A stretch of 64,000 nucleotides of DNA from Herminiimonas arsenicoxydans (GCA_000026125.1 CU207211.1:930001-994000); one strand, 5' to 3'. Counted from the stretch's first letter, positions 19,526 to 28,750 are shown. Notes: generated by a model not told the origin, from the letters alone. Translations and numbers: made by a program.

Positions 19526-20860
19526 ATGAAAAAAATTCTGAAATTCACCAGCTTTTCCCTGCGCGACCTATTCGTCACTATCGGACCGCTGGCGATTCTG
19601 ATTGCTGCTGCATGCTATTTTGCTTACAAGCTGATCAATCCGTTTCCTCCGTCGCAAGTCGTTTTTTCGACCGGGCAGGATAGTAGCGCTTATGCAGAAT
19701 TCGGCAAAAAATATGCGAAAGAACTCAGCAAGTTCGGGATTACGACAATACTCAAGTCATCGCAAGGTTCGGAGGAAAATTTACGTCTGTTGAACGATGA
19801 AGATTCGGATATCGATATCGCCTTCGTGCAAAGCGGTTCGACCCAGCATGCAGATGCTGAGCGTTCCGGTTTGATCTCGATCGGCAGTTTGTTTTATGAG
19901 CCGGTCTGGCTGTTTTATCGCGAGAGTGCGCAGCTGAAAAATCTGACGCAATTAAAGAAAATGAAGGTCAATGTCGGTACCGACGGTAGTGGAGTACCGA
20001 AGTTGTTTAACGCGATTCTTGAAGCGAATGATATTGACATCACCAGGGTAAAAACGAGCAAGCTGGCCGATACGCCGGCGACCGTTGAATTGCTGGCGGG
20101 ACGTATTGATGCCTTGGTGTTCAGTTCCGCCCCGGATGGCTTGCTGATCCAGATGTTGTTGCGGACACCAGGGGTCAAATTGTTTGATTTTTCGCAGGCG
20201 GAAGCGTATTCGCGCCGTTTTCCTTATCTGTCGCACGTGGTGCTACCGCGTGGCATCGTCGATTTTTCGAGGGATATGCCAGTCAAGAATTATCACTTGA
20301 TTGCACCGACAGCGACTTTGGTTGCACGCGAGGATTTGCATCCTGCTCTGGTGGATTTGATTGCGCAGGCAGCCGTCAGTATTCACGGCGGCGCTGGCTG
20401 GTTCAACAAGAAAGGTGAATTCCCGAACGGGAGCTACACGGAAATTCCGGTGGCGCCACAAGCCGAGAAGTTCTATCGCGATGGCGCACCGCTACTGCAG
20501 CGTTACTTTCCGTTCTGGGTGGCCAATTTTGTTGAGCGCATGTGGATCGTGATCGTCGCATTGGGCGCATTGATCATCCCCTTGTCACGTATTTTGCCGC
20601 CCTTGTATGTATGGAAGGTGCGTTCGCGCGTGTATCGCTGGTACGGGCAATTGCGCTCTGTAGAACAGACGATTGAAGACGTGCCGCCGGAAAAGCGTGC
20701 GGAGGTTTATCCTGAGCAGTTGCGACGCTTGCGTGAAATCGAAGAGAGGGTCAATCAGATTTCGATTCCGCTGTCGTTTGCCGATGAGTTATATCGCTTG
20801 CGCAGTCATATCAATTTTGTGCGCAAGCGTATCGTGTGGTTGGGCGAATCGCAATCCTAG
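19526..20860 (+). CDS. Membrane-anchored TAXI-type solute-binding protein, 444 aa
   Basis: A signal anchor at about residues 16-36 is followed by a TAXI (TRAP-associated extracytoplasmic immunogenic) binding domain: FSTGQDSSAYAEFGKKYAKEL, LKSSQGSEENLRLL, DIDIAFVQSG and VNVGTDGSGV are the family's ligand-cleft segments. A second membrane helix (about 330-350) and a cytoplasmic, arginine-rich helical tail with a coiled coil (LRRLREIEERVNQI) follow, features absent from ordinary soluble TAXI proteins. No TRAP permease gene is adjacent. The ATG at 19526 is preferred to a GTG at 19514. The stop overlaps the convergent rhodanese gene by 4 bp. Confidence 0.85.
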   Translation: MKKILKFTSFSLRDLFVTIGPLAILIAAACYFAYKLINPFPPSQVVFSTGQDSSAYAEFGKKYAKELSKFGITTILKSSQGSEENLRLLNDEDSDIDIAFVQSGSTQHADAERSGLISIGSLFYEPVWLFYRESAQLKNLTQLKKMKVNVGTDGSGVPKLFNAILEANDIDITRVKTSKLADTPATVELLAGRIDALVFSSAPDGLLIQMLLRTPGVKLFDFSQAEAYSRRFPYLSHVVLPRGIVDFSRDMPVKNYHLIAPTATLVAREDLHPALVDLIAQAAVSIHGGAGWFNKKGEFPNGSYTEIPVAPQAEKFYRDGAPLLQRYFPFWVANFVERMWIVIVALGALIIPLSRILPPLYVWKVRSRVYRWYGQLRSVEQTIEDVPPEKRAEVYPEQLRRLREIEERVNQISIPLSFADELYRLRSHINFVRKRIVWLGESQS

Positions 20861-21321
20861 GCGCCGGTCCATGGCAAGCCGGCATGACACCAGCCGTTGA
20901 CGTTCTTACGATGGCCGTCGGCGTCTTTTTCACCCTCGAATCCCTCCAGAATATCGTAGGAATGCGCATAGCCGTTTTCCGTCGCTACTTTTGCCGCATG
21001 TTTGGAACGCACGGCGCCACGGCACAGGAAAAGCAGCACGCTATCCTTGCCGGCAACCTGCGATAGTTGCGACAGAAAATCGGCATTCTGCGCGCCGCCT
21101 GGATACAGATTCCATTGCACCGCCAGATGCTGTTCCGGCGCGATGGCGGGACGACCTATCCAGTCGCGTTCTGCGTTGGTGCGCACATCGACCAGCTTGA
21201 CATTGGCATCGTTTTGCAGCAGCGCATATGCCTCCTGTGGTGTCAGCGCGCCAGCATAAGGCAGCGCATGGGCATGGGCACGTTCGCGTGCAGAGGCGAG
21301 AATATCGGCAGAGATGGTCAT
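20857..21321 (-). CDS. Rhodanese-domain protein, 154 aa
   Basis: Single rhodanese domain of about 110 residues. LVDVRTNAERDWIG is the N-terminal CH2A-like motif, and the active-site loop is CRGAVRS with catalytic C100 followed by SKHAA. It ends DGHRKNVNGWCHAGLPW, a C-terminal motif shared by a subset of proteobacterial rhodaneses. It probably carries sulfane sulfur; the donor and acceptor are unknown. No signal peptide is seen, so it is cytoplasmic. It converges with the TAXI gene, overlapping at the stop codons. Confidence 0.9.
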   Translation of the reverse strand: MTISADILASARERAHAHALPYAGALTPQEAYALLQNDANVKLVDVRTNAERDWIGRPAIAPEQHLAVQWNLYPGGAQNADFLSQLSQVAGKDSVLLFLCRGAVRSKHAAKVATENGYAHSYDILEGFEGEKDADGHRKNVNGWCHAGLPWTGA

Positions 21322-21691
21322 GTGCGAGGCTTTCTGAACGGGGTTTTTATTATAGATGAGCCTCTATGTCGTTGCCCATCCAAAGCATGCTGGTTGCTGC
21401 ATTGGTGCTAAATTGAAGTCGCGCTCGGTTTTTGCGTGTTCGTGGGGATGGCGTGCATGTCCATTGGAGTTGCTGCAACCGATTAGGCGGACTTCAGACC
21501 ATATGCCGAACCGCTGTTGGTCATTATCTTCATGATCGTTGTATCGTATTCGGCAATGGACATAGTCAAACGCCGATTTCTGTCTGGACTTGTGCCTAAG
21601 TCCTTGAAGGCAGCGATGGTGCAGTTATGTTTTGCCTACTGCTATGTTGATGGCACTAAAAGAATGCAATTTTTAATTAAAAATTTCCAAA

Positions 21692-21708
21692 TGCACCAAT
21701 TTAATGCA
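21692..21708. promoter_or_regulatory. Candidate NtrC enhancer site, distal
   Basis: TGCACC-N5-AATGCA resembles the NtrC dyad TGCACC-N5-GGTGCA with one good and one degenerate half. It is centred about 170 bp before the predicted glnA transcription start. Confidence 0.45.
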
Positions 21709-21803
21709 ATTTGTAGAAAATGCACTTTTTTAGGGATATTTTTTGTTTTGATTTAATCAGGTGTGAAGCAGTCGCCATGCGGTTATCCCAATAAAATGCA
21801 AGG

Positions 21804-21820
21804 CGCTCCAGCGAGGTGCG
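21804..21820. promoter_or_regulatory. Candidate NtrC enhancer site, proximal
   Basis: CGCTCC-N5-GGTGCG matches the NtrC dyad core GCACC-N5-GGTGC at 9 of 10 positions. It is centred about 34 bp upstream of the -24 element. Confidence 0.55.
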
Positions 21821-21844
21821 CACGCAGCTTATTCCTGAAGATGG

Positions 21845-21860
21845 TGGCATGGAATCTGCT
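21845..21860 (+). promoter_or_regulatory. Sigma-54 promoter of glnA
   Basis: TGGCATGGAATCTGCT fits the -24/-12 consensus TGGCACG-N4-TTGCW, with the required GG-N10-GC spacing (GG at 21846-21847, GC at 21858-21859). It lies about 100 bp before the start codon and would be activated by NtrC, which is encoded 3 kb downstream. Confidence 0.7.
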
Positions 21861-21960
21861 ATCATTTCGCACGAGTTCAAGTCGCATGCTGTCAGGTACA
21901 CGCACGGCTCATAACCCATTTGCATATTTGTATTATTTTGCTCAATTTTAGGAGATTCGC

Positions 21961-23376
21961 ATGGCAATGACGGCAGCAGAGGTCTTGAAGATGGTGAAAG
22001 ACAACGAAGTTAAATTCGTTGATTTTCGCTTTGCTGACACACGTGGCAAAGAACAGCACGTCACTGTGCCAGTTTCGCATTTCGATATGGATAAATTCGA
22101 GTCCGGTCATGCGTTTGATGGTTCCTCCATCGCAGGCTGGAAAGGTATCGAATCGTCGGACATGTTGTTGATGCCGGATCCAAACACCGCCAATATCGAT
22201 CCATTCTTTGAAGAAACCACATTGTTCATGCAATGTGACGTGATCGAGCCGTCGGACGGCAAAGGTTACGACCGTGATCCGCGTTCGATCGCCAAGCGCG
22301 CAGAAGCGTATTTGAAATCGTCCGGCATGGGCGACACTGCTTACTTCGGACCAGAACCGGAATTTTTCATTTTCGACAGCATCCGCTGGAAAATCGGCAT
22401 GGATGGCTGCTTTGTCAAGATCGAATCGGAAGAAGCATCGTGGAGCACCGGCGAGAAATTCGAAGGCGGCAACACAGGTCACCGTCCTACAGTGAAAGGC
22501 GGCTACTTCCCGGTGCCGCCAGTCGACAGCTTTCAGGACATGCGTTCGGAAATGTGCCTGATTCTGGAATCGCTCGGCATTCCGGTTGAAGTGCATCACC
22601 ACGAAGTGGCAGGCGCTGGTCAAAATGAAATCGGCAGCAAGTTCTCGACCCTGGTGGAGCGCGCTGACTGGACCCAGAACATGAAATACGTGATCTGGAA
22701 CGTGGCGCACACCTACGGAAAAACCGCGACCTTCATGCCGAAACCTATCGTTGGCGACAACGGTTCGGGCATGCACGTGCATCAATCGGTATGGAAAGAC
22801 GGCAAAAACCTGTTCGCAGGCGACGGCTATGCAGGCCTGTCCGATTTCGCGCTGTACTACATCGGCGGCATCATCAAGCATGCCAAGGCATTGAACGCGA
22901 TCACCAACCCGGGTACCAACTCGTACAAACGTCTGGTTCCAGGCTTTGAAGCACCGGTCAAACTGGCATACTCGGCACGTAACCGTTCGGCTTCGATCCG
23001 TATCCCGCACGTATCGAATCCTAAAGGTCGCCGCGTTGAAGCGCGTTTCCCGGATCCGCTGGCTAACCCATACCTGTGCTTCTCGGCTTTGCTGATGGCA
23101 GGTCTGGACGGCGTACAGAACAAGATCCATCCAGGCGAAGCCGCCTCGAAAGATCTGTACCATTTGCCACCGGAAGAAGATGCGTTGATCCCAACCGTGT
23201 GCGCTTCGCTGGAAGAAGCACTGGATGCATTGAACAAGGATCGTGAATTCCTGACCCGCGGTGGCGTGTTCAGCGATGCAATGATCGATGCATACATTGA
23301 ACTGAAAATGCAGGAAGTGCAGCGTTTCCGCATGACAGCTCATCCGGTCGAATACGATATGTACTATTCGCTGTAA
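21961..23376 (+). CDS. glnA: Glutamine synthetase type I, 471 aa
   Basis: Dodecameric enzyme making glutamine from glutamate, ammonia and ATP; the main entry of nitrogen under limitation. Visible motifs are DGSSIAGW in the N-terminal domain, the metal-site stretch [26 protein letters not shown], the ATP-site NGSGMHVH and NRSASIRIP. Tyr400 in [10 protein letters not shown] is the adenylylation site of the GSI-beta class, so activity should be controlled by GlnE. Length is normal. A good GGAG lies just before the ATG (TTTTAGGAG). Transcription probably uses the sigma-54 promoter upstream. Confidence 0.98.
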   Translation: MAMTAAEVLKMVKDNEVKFVDFRFADTRGKEQHVTVPVSHFDMDKFESGHAFDGSSIAGWKGIESSDMLLMPDPNTANIDPFFEETTLFMQCDVIEPSDGKGYDRDPRSIAKRAEAYLKSSGMGDTAYFGPEPEFFIFDSIRWKIGMDGCFVKIESEEASWSTGEKFEGGNTGHRPTVKGGYFPVPPVDSFQDMRSEMCLILESLGIPVEVHHHEVAGAGQNEIGSKFSTLVERADWTQNMKYVIWNVAHTYGKTATFMPKPIVGDNGSGMHVHQSVWKDGKNLFAGDGYAGLSDFALYYIGGIIKHAKALNAITNPGTNSYKRLVPGFEAPVKLAYSARNRSASIRIPHVSNPKGRRVEARFPDPLANPYLCFSALLMAGLDGVQNKIHPGEAASKDLYHLPPEEDALIPTVCASLEEALDALNKDREFLTRGGVFSDAMIDAYIELKMQEVQRFRMTAHPVEYDMYYSL

Positions 23377-23383
23377 TCCGCAG

Positions 23384-23413
23384 TGTTCATTTCGCCGCAA
23401 GGCGGAATGAACA
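23384..23413 (+). promoter_or_regulatory. Stable hairpin in the glnA 3' untranslated region
   Basis: A 13-bp stem (TGTTCATTTCGCC pairing with GGCGGAATGAACA, one G-T pair) is closed by a GCAA tetraloop of the GNRA type, starting 8 bases after the glnA stop. It has no U-run of its own and is followed 20 bases later by a true terminator, so it may protect the mRNA 3' end. Confidence 0.7.
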
Positions 23414-23432
23414 TGCAGGGAAGCAAAACGAG

Positions 23433-23466
23433 GCGGAAAAGGCGCAGGCTTTTTCCGCTTTTTTAT
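23433..23466 (+). terminator. Terminator of glnA
   Basis: GCGGAAAA pairs with TTTTCCGC around a G/C-rich loop, followed by TTTTTTATT. This separates glnA from the next gene and from ntrBC. Confidence 0.82.
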
Positions 23467-23583
23467 TGGGTGCCGGAAGCGGGTTTGTTGTGGATGCGCA
23501 TTAAATTGCCCATCTATGTTTGTCAGCGTTTGTTTCTTGTCCTAAACTATGGTTCTGATTTAACAGTTTCTAAAAGAAAGTTT

Positions 23584-24057
23584 ATGAAACGTCAACTCGC
23601 TATTTTGCTGCTTTCTGTCACCGTGCTCCCGGCTTATTCACAGGGTGAGGTTTACCTGTGCGTCGATAGCAATGGCAATCGTGAATACAAGAATACCGGT
23701 TCGGTTGCGCGCTGCAAGAAAGTCGATTTGCCCGGCGTATCGACGATTCCCTCTGCGCCTAAAAAACCGGTAGTCCAAACCGCATCGGCCAAACCGGCTG
23801 ATTTCCCGCGCGTCGATAACACTGTCCAGAAAGCGCGCGATAGCGATCGCAGGCAGATTCTGCAGGATGAAATGAGAACCGAGGAACAAAAACTGGCCGA
23901 GATTCGCCGTGAATACAATAATGGTGAACCGGAGCGTCGCGGCGACGAGCGCAATTATGCAAAATATCAGGAACGCACGGCAGCGCTGAAAGACGACCTC
24001 GCACGTACGGAAAAAAACGTCGAGGCATTGAAGCGCGAACTCGGCAATCTGAAATAG
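23584..24057 (+). CDS. Exported DUF4124-like protein with coiled coil, 157 aa
   Basis: A signal peptide (MKRQLAILLLSVTVLPAYSQ) is followed by a short domain GEVYLCVDSNGNREYKNTG, resembling the DUF4124 motif of periplasmic proteins. A proline/alanine linker and a long charged coiled coil (about residues 85-155) complete it. AGAAAG lies 4-9 bp before the ATG at 23584; upstream in-frame starts would bury the signal peptide. It sits between glnA and ntrB with terminators on both sides, so it is probably not part of the nitrogen regulon by transcript. Function unknown. Confidence 0.78.
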   Translation: MKRQLAILLLSVTVLPAYSQGEVYLCVDSNGNREYKNTGSVARCKKVDLPGVSTIPSAPKKPVVQTASAKPADFPRVDNTVQKARDSDRRQILQDEMRTEEQKLAEIRREYNNGEPERRGDERNYAKYQERTAALKDDLARTEKNVEALKRELGNLK

Positions 24058-24098
24058 TTGAGCATAAATAACATCGGTACGATGTTTGCTTGAGTCAG

Positions 24099-24125
24099 GC
24101 CGCGTTATGCGGCTTTTCTTTTTTG
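24099..24125 (+). terminator. Terminator ahead of ntrB
   Basis: GCCGC-GTTAT-GCGGC followed by TTTTCTTTTTT. It ends a few bases before the ntrB GTG start, so the ntrB transcript either starts inside this region or reads through. Confidence 0.75.
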
Positions 24126-24132
24126 GATTCCT

Positions 24133-25206
24133 GTGAAAAAACCTTCAATTTCTTTCGGTGGTCTTGATCTGCTGGCCTCCGCCGTGCTGGTGCTGCGCTC
24201 CGACGGTTATATCGCCTATGCGAATCCGGCAGCAGAAAATCTGCTGGAAAATTCAAACAAGGTTCTGGCGACGCACCGGCTCAATGAACTCTTTCTCAAT
24301 GCAGATGAACTGGACGTAGTATTCCAGCAGGCCGTAGAACATCAGTTCGCCGACAAGCGGCAGGACTTGACGCTGGAGCGCATGGGGCGCGAGCCGCTGC
24401 AGGTGCACATGGTCGTGACTGCGCTAGATAATCCGGACTTGCCGGTGCTGATGGAGTTGCGCGAAAACGTGCAGCAATTGAAGCTGGATCGCGAAGAGCG
24501 CCTGATCGATCAAAGCCAGGCCAACAAGGAGTTGATCCGCAATCTGGCACATGAGATCAAGAATCCTCTGGGCGGCATACGCGGCGCCGCACAATTGCTC
24601 GAACTTGAGTTGCCCGAGCGGCATGTGAAAGAGCTGCGCGAATATACGCAAGTCATCATCAAGGAGGCGGATCGCCTGCAAACGCTGGTGGATCGCCTGC
24701 TGGCGCCGCATCGCAGCCTGCATATTGTCGGCGATGTGAATATTCATGAAGTATGCGAACGCGTGCGCAGCCTGATCGTGGCCGAATTCCCGAGCGGATT
24801 GAAGATCAGGCGTGATTACGATTTGTCGATACCCGAATTCCGCGGCGACAAGGAGCAACTGATACAAGCGGTATTGAACATTGCGCACAATGCTGCACAA
24901 GTACTGTCCTCGCACATCAAAAGCGGCGATGCGGAGATTGTTTTGCGTACGCGGATTGCACGAAATGTGACGCTGGCCAAGGTACGCTACCGGCTGGCAT
25001 TAGACTTGCATATTATCGATAACGGTCCGGGCATTCCGCCTGACATCCAGGATCGCATCTTCTATCCTTTGGTATCGGGTCGGGACGGCGGTAGTGGGTT
25101 GGGACTGACGCTGGCGCAGACATTTGTGCAGCAACACATGGGCTTGATCGAATGCGAGAGCCGCCCTGGGTGTACGGATTTCAGAATTCTGATTCCATTG
25201 CCGTGA
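24133..25206 (+). CDS. glnL: Nitrogen regulation sensor kinase NtrB, 357 aa
   Basis: Cytosolic histidine kinase/phosphatase that sets the phosphorylation of NtrC according to PII signalling. An N-terminal PAS domain (about 12-115), then HisKA with H140 in LIRNLAHEIKNPLGGIRGAA and a HATPase domain with N-box LNIAHNAAQ, DNGPGIP and GGSGLGLTLAQ. No membrane segments, as expected. The start is GTG at 24133; no closer ATG in frame exists. The gap to ntrC is 67 bp and the two are probably co-transcribed. An alternative name is ntrB. Confidence 0.96.
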   Translation: MKKPSISFGGLDLLASAVLVLRSDGYIAYANPAAENLLENSNKVLATHRLNELFLNADELDVVFQQAVEHQFADKRQDLTLERMGREPLQVHMVVTALDNPDLPVLMELRENVQQLKLDREERLIDQSQANKELIRNLAHEIKNPLGGIRGAAQLLELELPERHVKELREYTQVIIKEADRLQTLVDRLLAPHRSLHIVGDVNIHEVCERVRSLIVAEFPSGLKIRRDYDLSIPEFRGDKEQLIQAVLNIAHNAAQVLSSHIKSGDAEIVLRTRIARNVTLAKVRYRLALDLHIIDNGPGIPPDIQDRIFYPLVSGRDGGSGLGLTLAQTFVQQHMGLIECESRPGCTDFRILIPLP

Positions 25207-25273
25207 CAGAATCCGGGGCAGTCACCGCAATGCATCACTCACTTTGCAATATGAACGCGGACGCTGAAACTAT

Positions 25274-26806
25274 ATGAAACCAATCTGGATTGTTGACGAC
25301 GACGAGTCGATCCGCTGGGTGCTTGAAAAGGCACTGGCGCGGGAAAACCTTGCTACGCAAAGTTTTTCCAATGCACGCGATGCGATGGAGGCCTTGAAAA
25401 CCGGCGCACCGCAGGTCCTGGTGTCGGACATACGCATGCCTGGCGAAACCGGCCTTGAATTGCTGCAGGCCGTCAAAGCCAAGCATCCCGGTTTGCCGGT
25501 CATTATCATCACTGCCTTCTCCGATCTGGATTCGGCAGTCGCCGCATTTCAAGGCGGCGCCTTTGAATATCTGGCCAAGCCTTTCGATATCGACAAGGCA
25601 GTGGAACTGATACGCCGCGCGCTGGAAGAAAGCCTGCGCGAAACCAGCATTGAACAGGTGTCGGCAGAAACCCCGGAAATTCTCGGCCAGGCACCGGCGA
25701 TGCAGGATGTGTTTCGCGCCATCGGCCGCTTGTCGCAATCGAATGTGACAGTACTGATTACCGGTGAGTCCGGTTCCGGCAAGGAGCTGGTCGCCCGGGC
25801 CTTGCATAAACACAGTCCACGGGCATCGCAACCCTTCATCGCCTTGAATACGGCAGCGATACCGAAAGACTTGCTGGAATCCGAACTGTTCGGCCATGAG
25901 CGCGGGGCCTTCACCGGCGCGCAAGCTTCGCGCCGGGGGCGTTTCGAGCAGGCGGACGGCGGTACTTTATTCCTCGATGAAATCGGCGATATGCCTTTCG
26001 ATTTGCAAACGCGCCTGTTGCGCGTGCTGTCGGATGGACATTTCTATCGCGTCGGCGGTCATCAGCCCTTGAAAGCGAATGTACGCGTGATCGCGGCGAC
26101 ACATCAGAATCTGGAACAGCGCGTACGCGAAGGCTTGTTCCGCGAAGATTTGTATCATCGTCTCAATGTGATTCGTTTGCGCCTGCCGAGCTTGCGTGAA
26201 CGGCGCGAAGATATTCCCATCCTGACGCGACATTTTCTGGCCCAGAGCGCGAAACAGCTGGGTGTTGAAGTCAAGCGCATGTCGGACGGCGCGATGCAAT
26301 TTCTGACCAACCTCGAGTTGCCCGGCAATGTGCGGCAACTGGAAAATCTGTGCAACTGGATCACGGTGATGGCACCCGGTCAAACAGTGGAAGCCAAGGA
26401 TTTGCCGCATGAGCTGACTGAGGGGCAAGCCTTTTCTGCATCGGGGCAAGCGGGCGCAAACGCTGTCCATGGCATCAGCTACACCACGCCGGAAAGCGAT
26501 GCGATGACGTTGGGCGGCATGACACAGACGTCCTCGTTTCCGAATGCCGGTGGTGCAGCGAGTGCTCCATTGGAATCCTCCAGCTGGATTGCCTTGCTGG
26601 AAATGGAAGCGGCTTCATTGCTGGCGGCAGGAAAGCCGGAAGTGATGGATGCGCTGGGCCGCCAGTTCGAGTCGACGCTGATCAAGATGGCCTTGAAACA
26701 TACGCATGGTCGCAAGAATGATGCGGCAGTGCGTCTGGGGATAGGGCGCAATACCATTACGCGCAAGATTCATGAGCTGGGCATCGATGGCGCGAAGGAC
26801 GATTAA
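25274..26806 (+). CDS. glnG: Nitrogen regulation response regulator NtrC, 510 aa
   Basis: Sigma-54-dependent activator. Receiver domain with D8-D10 acidic pocket and phospho-acceptor D52 (SDIRMPG); AAA+ domain with Walker A GESGSGKE, the sigma-54-contact loop GAFTGA, Walker B GGTLFLDEIGD and an arginine-finger segment (FREDLYHRLNV); a Fis-type helix-turn-helix at the C-terminus (ALKHTHGRKNDAAVRLGIGR). A longer than usual flexible linker (about 390-440) joins the AAA+ and DNA-binding parts. It should act on the glnA sigma-54 promoter and sites described upstream. A terminator follows. Also called ntrC. Confidence 0.97.
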   Translation: MKPIWIVDDDESIRWVLEKALARENLATQSFSNARDAMEALKTGAPQVLVSDIRMPGETGLELLQAVKAKHPGLPVIIITAFSDLDSAVAAFQGGAFEYLAKPFDIDKAVELIRRALEESLRETSIEQVSAETPEILGQAPAMQDVFRAIGRLSQSNVTVLITGESGSGKELVARALHKHSPRASQPFIALNTAAIPKDLLESELFGHERGAFTGAQASRRGRFEQADGGTLFLDEIGDMPFDLQTRLLRVLSDGHFYRVGGHQPLKANVRVIAATHQNLEQRVREGLFREDLYHRLNVIRLRLPSLRERREDIPILTRHFLAQSAKQLGVEVKRMSDGAMQFLTNLELPGNVRQLENLCNWITVMAPGQTVEAKDLPHELTEGQAFSASGQAGANAVHGISYTTPESDAMTLGGMTQTSSFPNAGGAASAPLESSSWIALLEMEAASLLAAGKPEVMDALGRQFESTLIKMALKHTHGRKNDAAVRLGIGRNTITRKIHELGIDGAKDD

Positions 26807-26840
26807 CGATCACGCATCGATATCTGCCTGCAGTAAATAA

Positions 26841-26870
26841 AAAAACACCCTGAATAGTCAGGGTGTTTTT
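26841..26870. terminator. Bidirectional terminator between ntrC and cheA
   Basis: AAACACCCTGA-ATAG-TCAGGGTGTTT is flanked by A-run and T-run on opposite sides, so it can stop transcription from both converging genes. Confidence 0.92.
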
Positions 26871-26920
26871 CATTGTGCAACTCGGGAATGCTGGCGTGAT
26901 ATTCGCATGCAGATGACGGC

Positions 26921-28750
26921 TTACGCTGCCATTTTTGCCGTCTGGCGCGCGCCTTCCAGCAAGAATGACAAGCCGACTACCAGCACCAGTTCGCCTTCCG
27001 CCGAACGCGCAGTACCGGCGATGCCGGGCACCGTAATTGCCGTCATTGGCTTGATCACCAGATCGGCGGTGCCTTCGACTGCGCCTACCGACAGGATGTA
27101 CGGTTGCGGTGCAGAGATGACGATGCCGACTTTTTCCACGCCGAGTTCATACCCCAGGGAGCCGGCCAGCGAACGTACCGGCAATGGACGCCCCTGATCG
27201 CGCAGCACCGGTGCGCCGCCCACGTGTTCAAACTCATCGGGCAGTTCGACCACGCGTTGCACGACCGCCATCGGCAGCGCCAAGGCCGCATCGGAACTGC
27301 GCACCAGCATGGTCGGCACGATCGATAATTCAATCGGCAGGCGTATCGAGAAGCGGGTGCCGACGCCGAGGGTGGAATCGATGGTGATCGCGCCGCGATG
27401 TTTTTCCACCGCGGTTTTCACCACATCCATGCCGACGCCACGCCCGGAGACGCTGTTGGCGACTTCCTTGGTCGAAAAGCCCGGTAGGAAGACCAGTTGC
27501 AGCATTTCTTCCTGTGTTTGCGCTGCCGTATCGGCAATCAATCCCTTGGAAATTGCCTTGGCCCGCAGTTGTTCGCCATTCATACCCTTGCCATCATCGG
27601 AAATCTCGATCATGACGCTGCTGGCTTCCTGCCATGCCTTCAGCAAAATCACCGATTTGGTCGATTTCCCGTTGGCGGTACGCGTGGCGTTGTCTTCAAT
27701 GCCGTGATCAAGCGAATTGCGCAGCATGTGCACGAGCGGATCGTACAGGCTGTCGACGACCACGCGATCGACTTCGGTTTCAGCGCCTTCGATTTGCAGG
27801 TCGACATCCTTGCCGAGATCCTTCGCCAGCTCGCGCACCAGGCGCGGGAATTTCTGGAACAGCTTGCCGACCGGCTGCATGCGGGTGGACAGCGTAGCGC
27901 GTTGCAATTCGGTGGAATAGCGCGAGGCACGGTTCAGCGTTTCTGCCAGTGCAGCCATCAGTGTGGCAGCCTGTCCTTCGACCGGGAACTGGGCCAGTTT
28001 TTCCAGCAGCACGCTGGCCTGATTGGCGGCTTGTACCGATTCGCCGGCGACTTCCAGCAAGGCGTCGAGCTTGACCGCATCGACGCGTATGCTTTCTTCC
28101 TTGATGCCGGCGGCAGCGGTTTTGTCGCCACCACCGCTGCCACGTCTGTCGATGCCATCCCAGCCGCCTTTGGCCGGGGCTGCGGGAGTAACAGGAACTG
28201 CACTGGCCGCAGTTACCGCAGCAGTGGCAGCAAGAGATGCGGCCGGTGTCGCCAGTGCGGTGCCGGCGGGAACGACGGCTTGATACAGCGCATTCCAGTC
28301 CGGGCCATCTGTGTCGATTGCCGGCGCGGTCGGTGCAGCTGTTGCCGCCGACGCGGGTACGGCATCCTTGCCATCGATTGCGCTGTTCAGTATCTGTTCC
28401 AGCGCATCGGGCATGGCCGACAGGCTTTCGGGTGCTGCGCCGTTGGCCAGTTCAGTCAATTGATCGGCGACAAAGCCGCTGGCTTGTAATGCTGCTTCGA
28501 TGGCAATCGGTGTGACCGGTACCTGACCGGTGCGCAATGCATCGAACAGGTTTTCCGTCAGATGGCAGGCTGACACCATGGCAGGCAGGTTCATGAAACC
28601 GGCGCCGCCCTTGATCGTGTGGAAAGAACGGAAAACGGCATTGAGTGTATTGAGGTCGCCGGGGTTGCGCTCAAGGCTGAGCAGATGCTCTTCTACGTTG
28701 GTCGCCAGTTCCAGCGCCTCGACAACGAAATCTTTGAGCATGTCGTCCAT
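26921..28750 (-). CDS. cheA: Chemotaxis-type histidine kinase CheA, short form, 609 aa
   Basis: HPt domain with phospho-acceptor H44 in FRSFHTIKGGAGFMNL (1-105), an Ala/Pro/Thr-rich linker (about 125-205), a P3 dimerisation helix pair (about 215-285), a HATPase domain with MLRNSLDHGIE, DDGKGM and SGRGVGMDVV, and a CheW-like P5 domain at the end. I see no CheY-binding P2 domain between HPt and P3; the linker is low-complexity there. The start overlaps the cheZ stop (TGATG), so they are one operon. No cheY, cheW or receptor genes are nearby; partners must be elsewhere. Confidence 0.93.
   Translation of the reverse strand: MDDMLKDFVVEALELATNVEEHLLSLERNPGDLNTLNAVFRSFHTIKGGAGFMNLPAMVSACHLTENLFDALRTGQVPVTPIAIEAALQASGFVADQLTELANGAAPESLSAMPDALEQILNSAIDGKDAVPASAATAAPTAPAIDTDGPDWNALYQAVVPAGTALATPAASLAATAAVTAASAVPVTPAAPAKGGWDGIDRRGSGGGDKTAAAGIKEESIRVDAVKLDALLEVAGESVQAANQASVLLEKLAQFPVEGQAATLMAALAETLNRASRYSTELQRATLSTRMQPVGKLFQKFPRLVRELAKDLGKDVDLQIEGAETEVDRVVVDSLYDPLVHMLRNSLDHGIEDNATRTANGKSTKSVILLKAWQEASSVMIEISDDGKGMNGEQLRAKAISKGLIADTAAQTQEEMLQLVFLPGFSTKEVANSVSGRGVGMDVVKTAVEKHRGAITIDSTLGVGTRFSIRLPIELSIVPTMLVRSSDAALALPMAVVQRVVELPDEFEHVGGAPVLRDQGRPLPVRSLAGSLGYELGVEKVGIVISAPQPYILSVGAVEGTADLVIKPMTAITVPGIAGTARSAEGELVLVVGLSFLLEGARQTAKMAA

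Larger units (their letters stand above)
21322..21844. other. Long regulatory region upstream of glnA
   Basis: I see no convincing gene here. The right half is very AT-rich and contains an 18-bp perfect palindrome of A/T only (21668-21685) and five copies of AATGCA (starting 21663, 21690, 21703, 21719 and 21795). Two candidate NtrC sites are listed separately. The layout suggests a bent, enhancer-type control region for glnA. Confidence 0.6.

Noticed and set aside
21517..21756. A 79-codon frame in the glnA upstream region
   Set aside because: It runs through the AT-rich control region with the NtrC-like sites; codon use and start context do not support translation.
21892..23400. A 502-codon open frame on the minus strand across glnA
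   Set aside because: Composition (rich in Phe, His, Cys, Arg) and exact overlap with glnA mark it as a codon-bias artefact.
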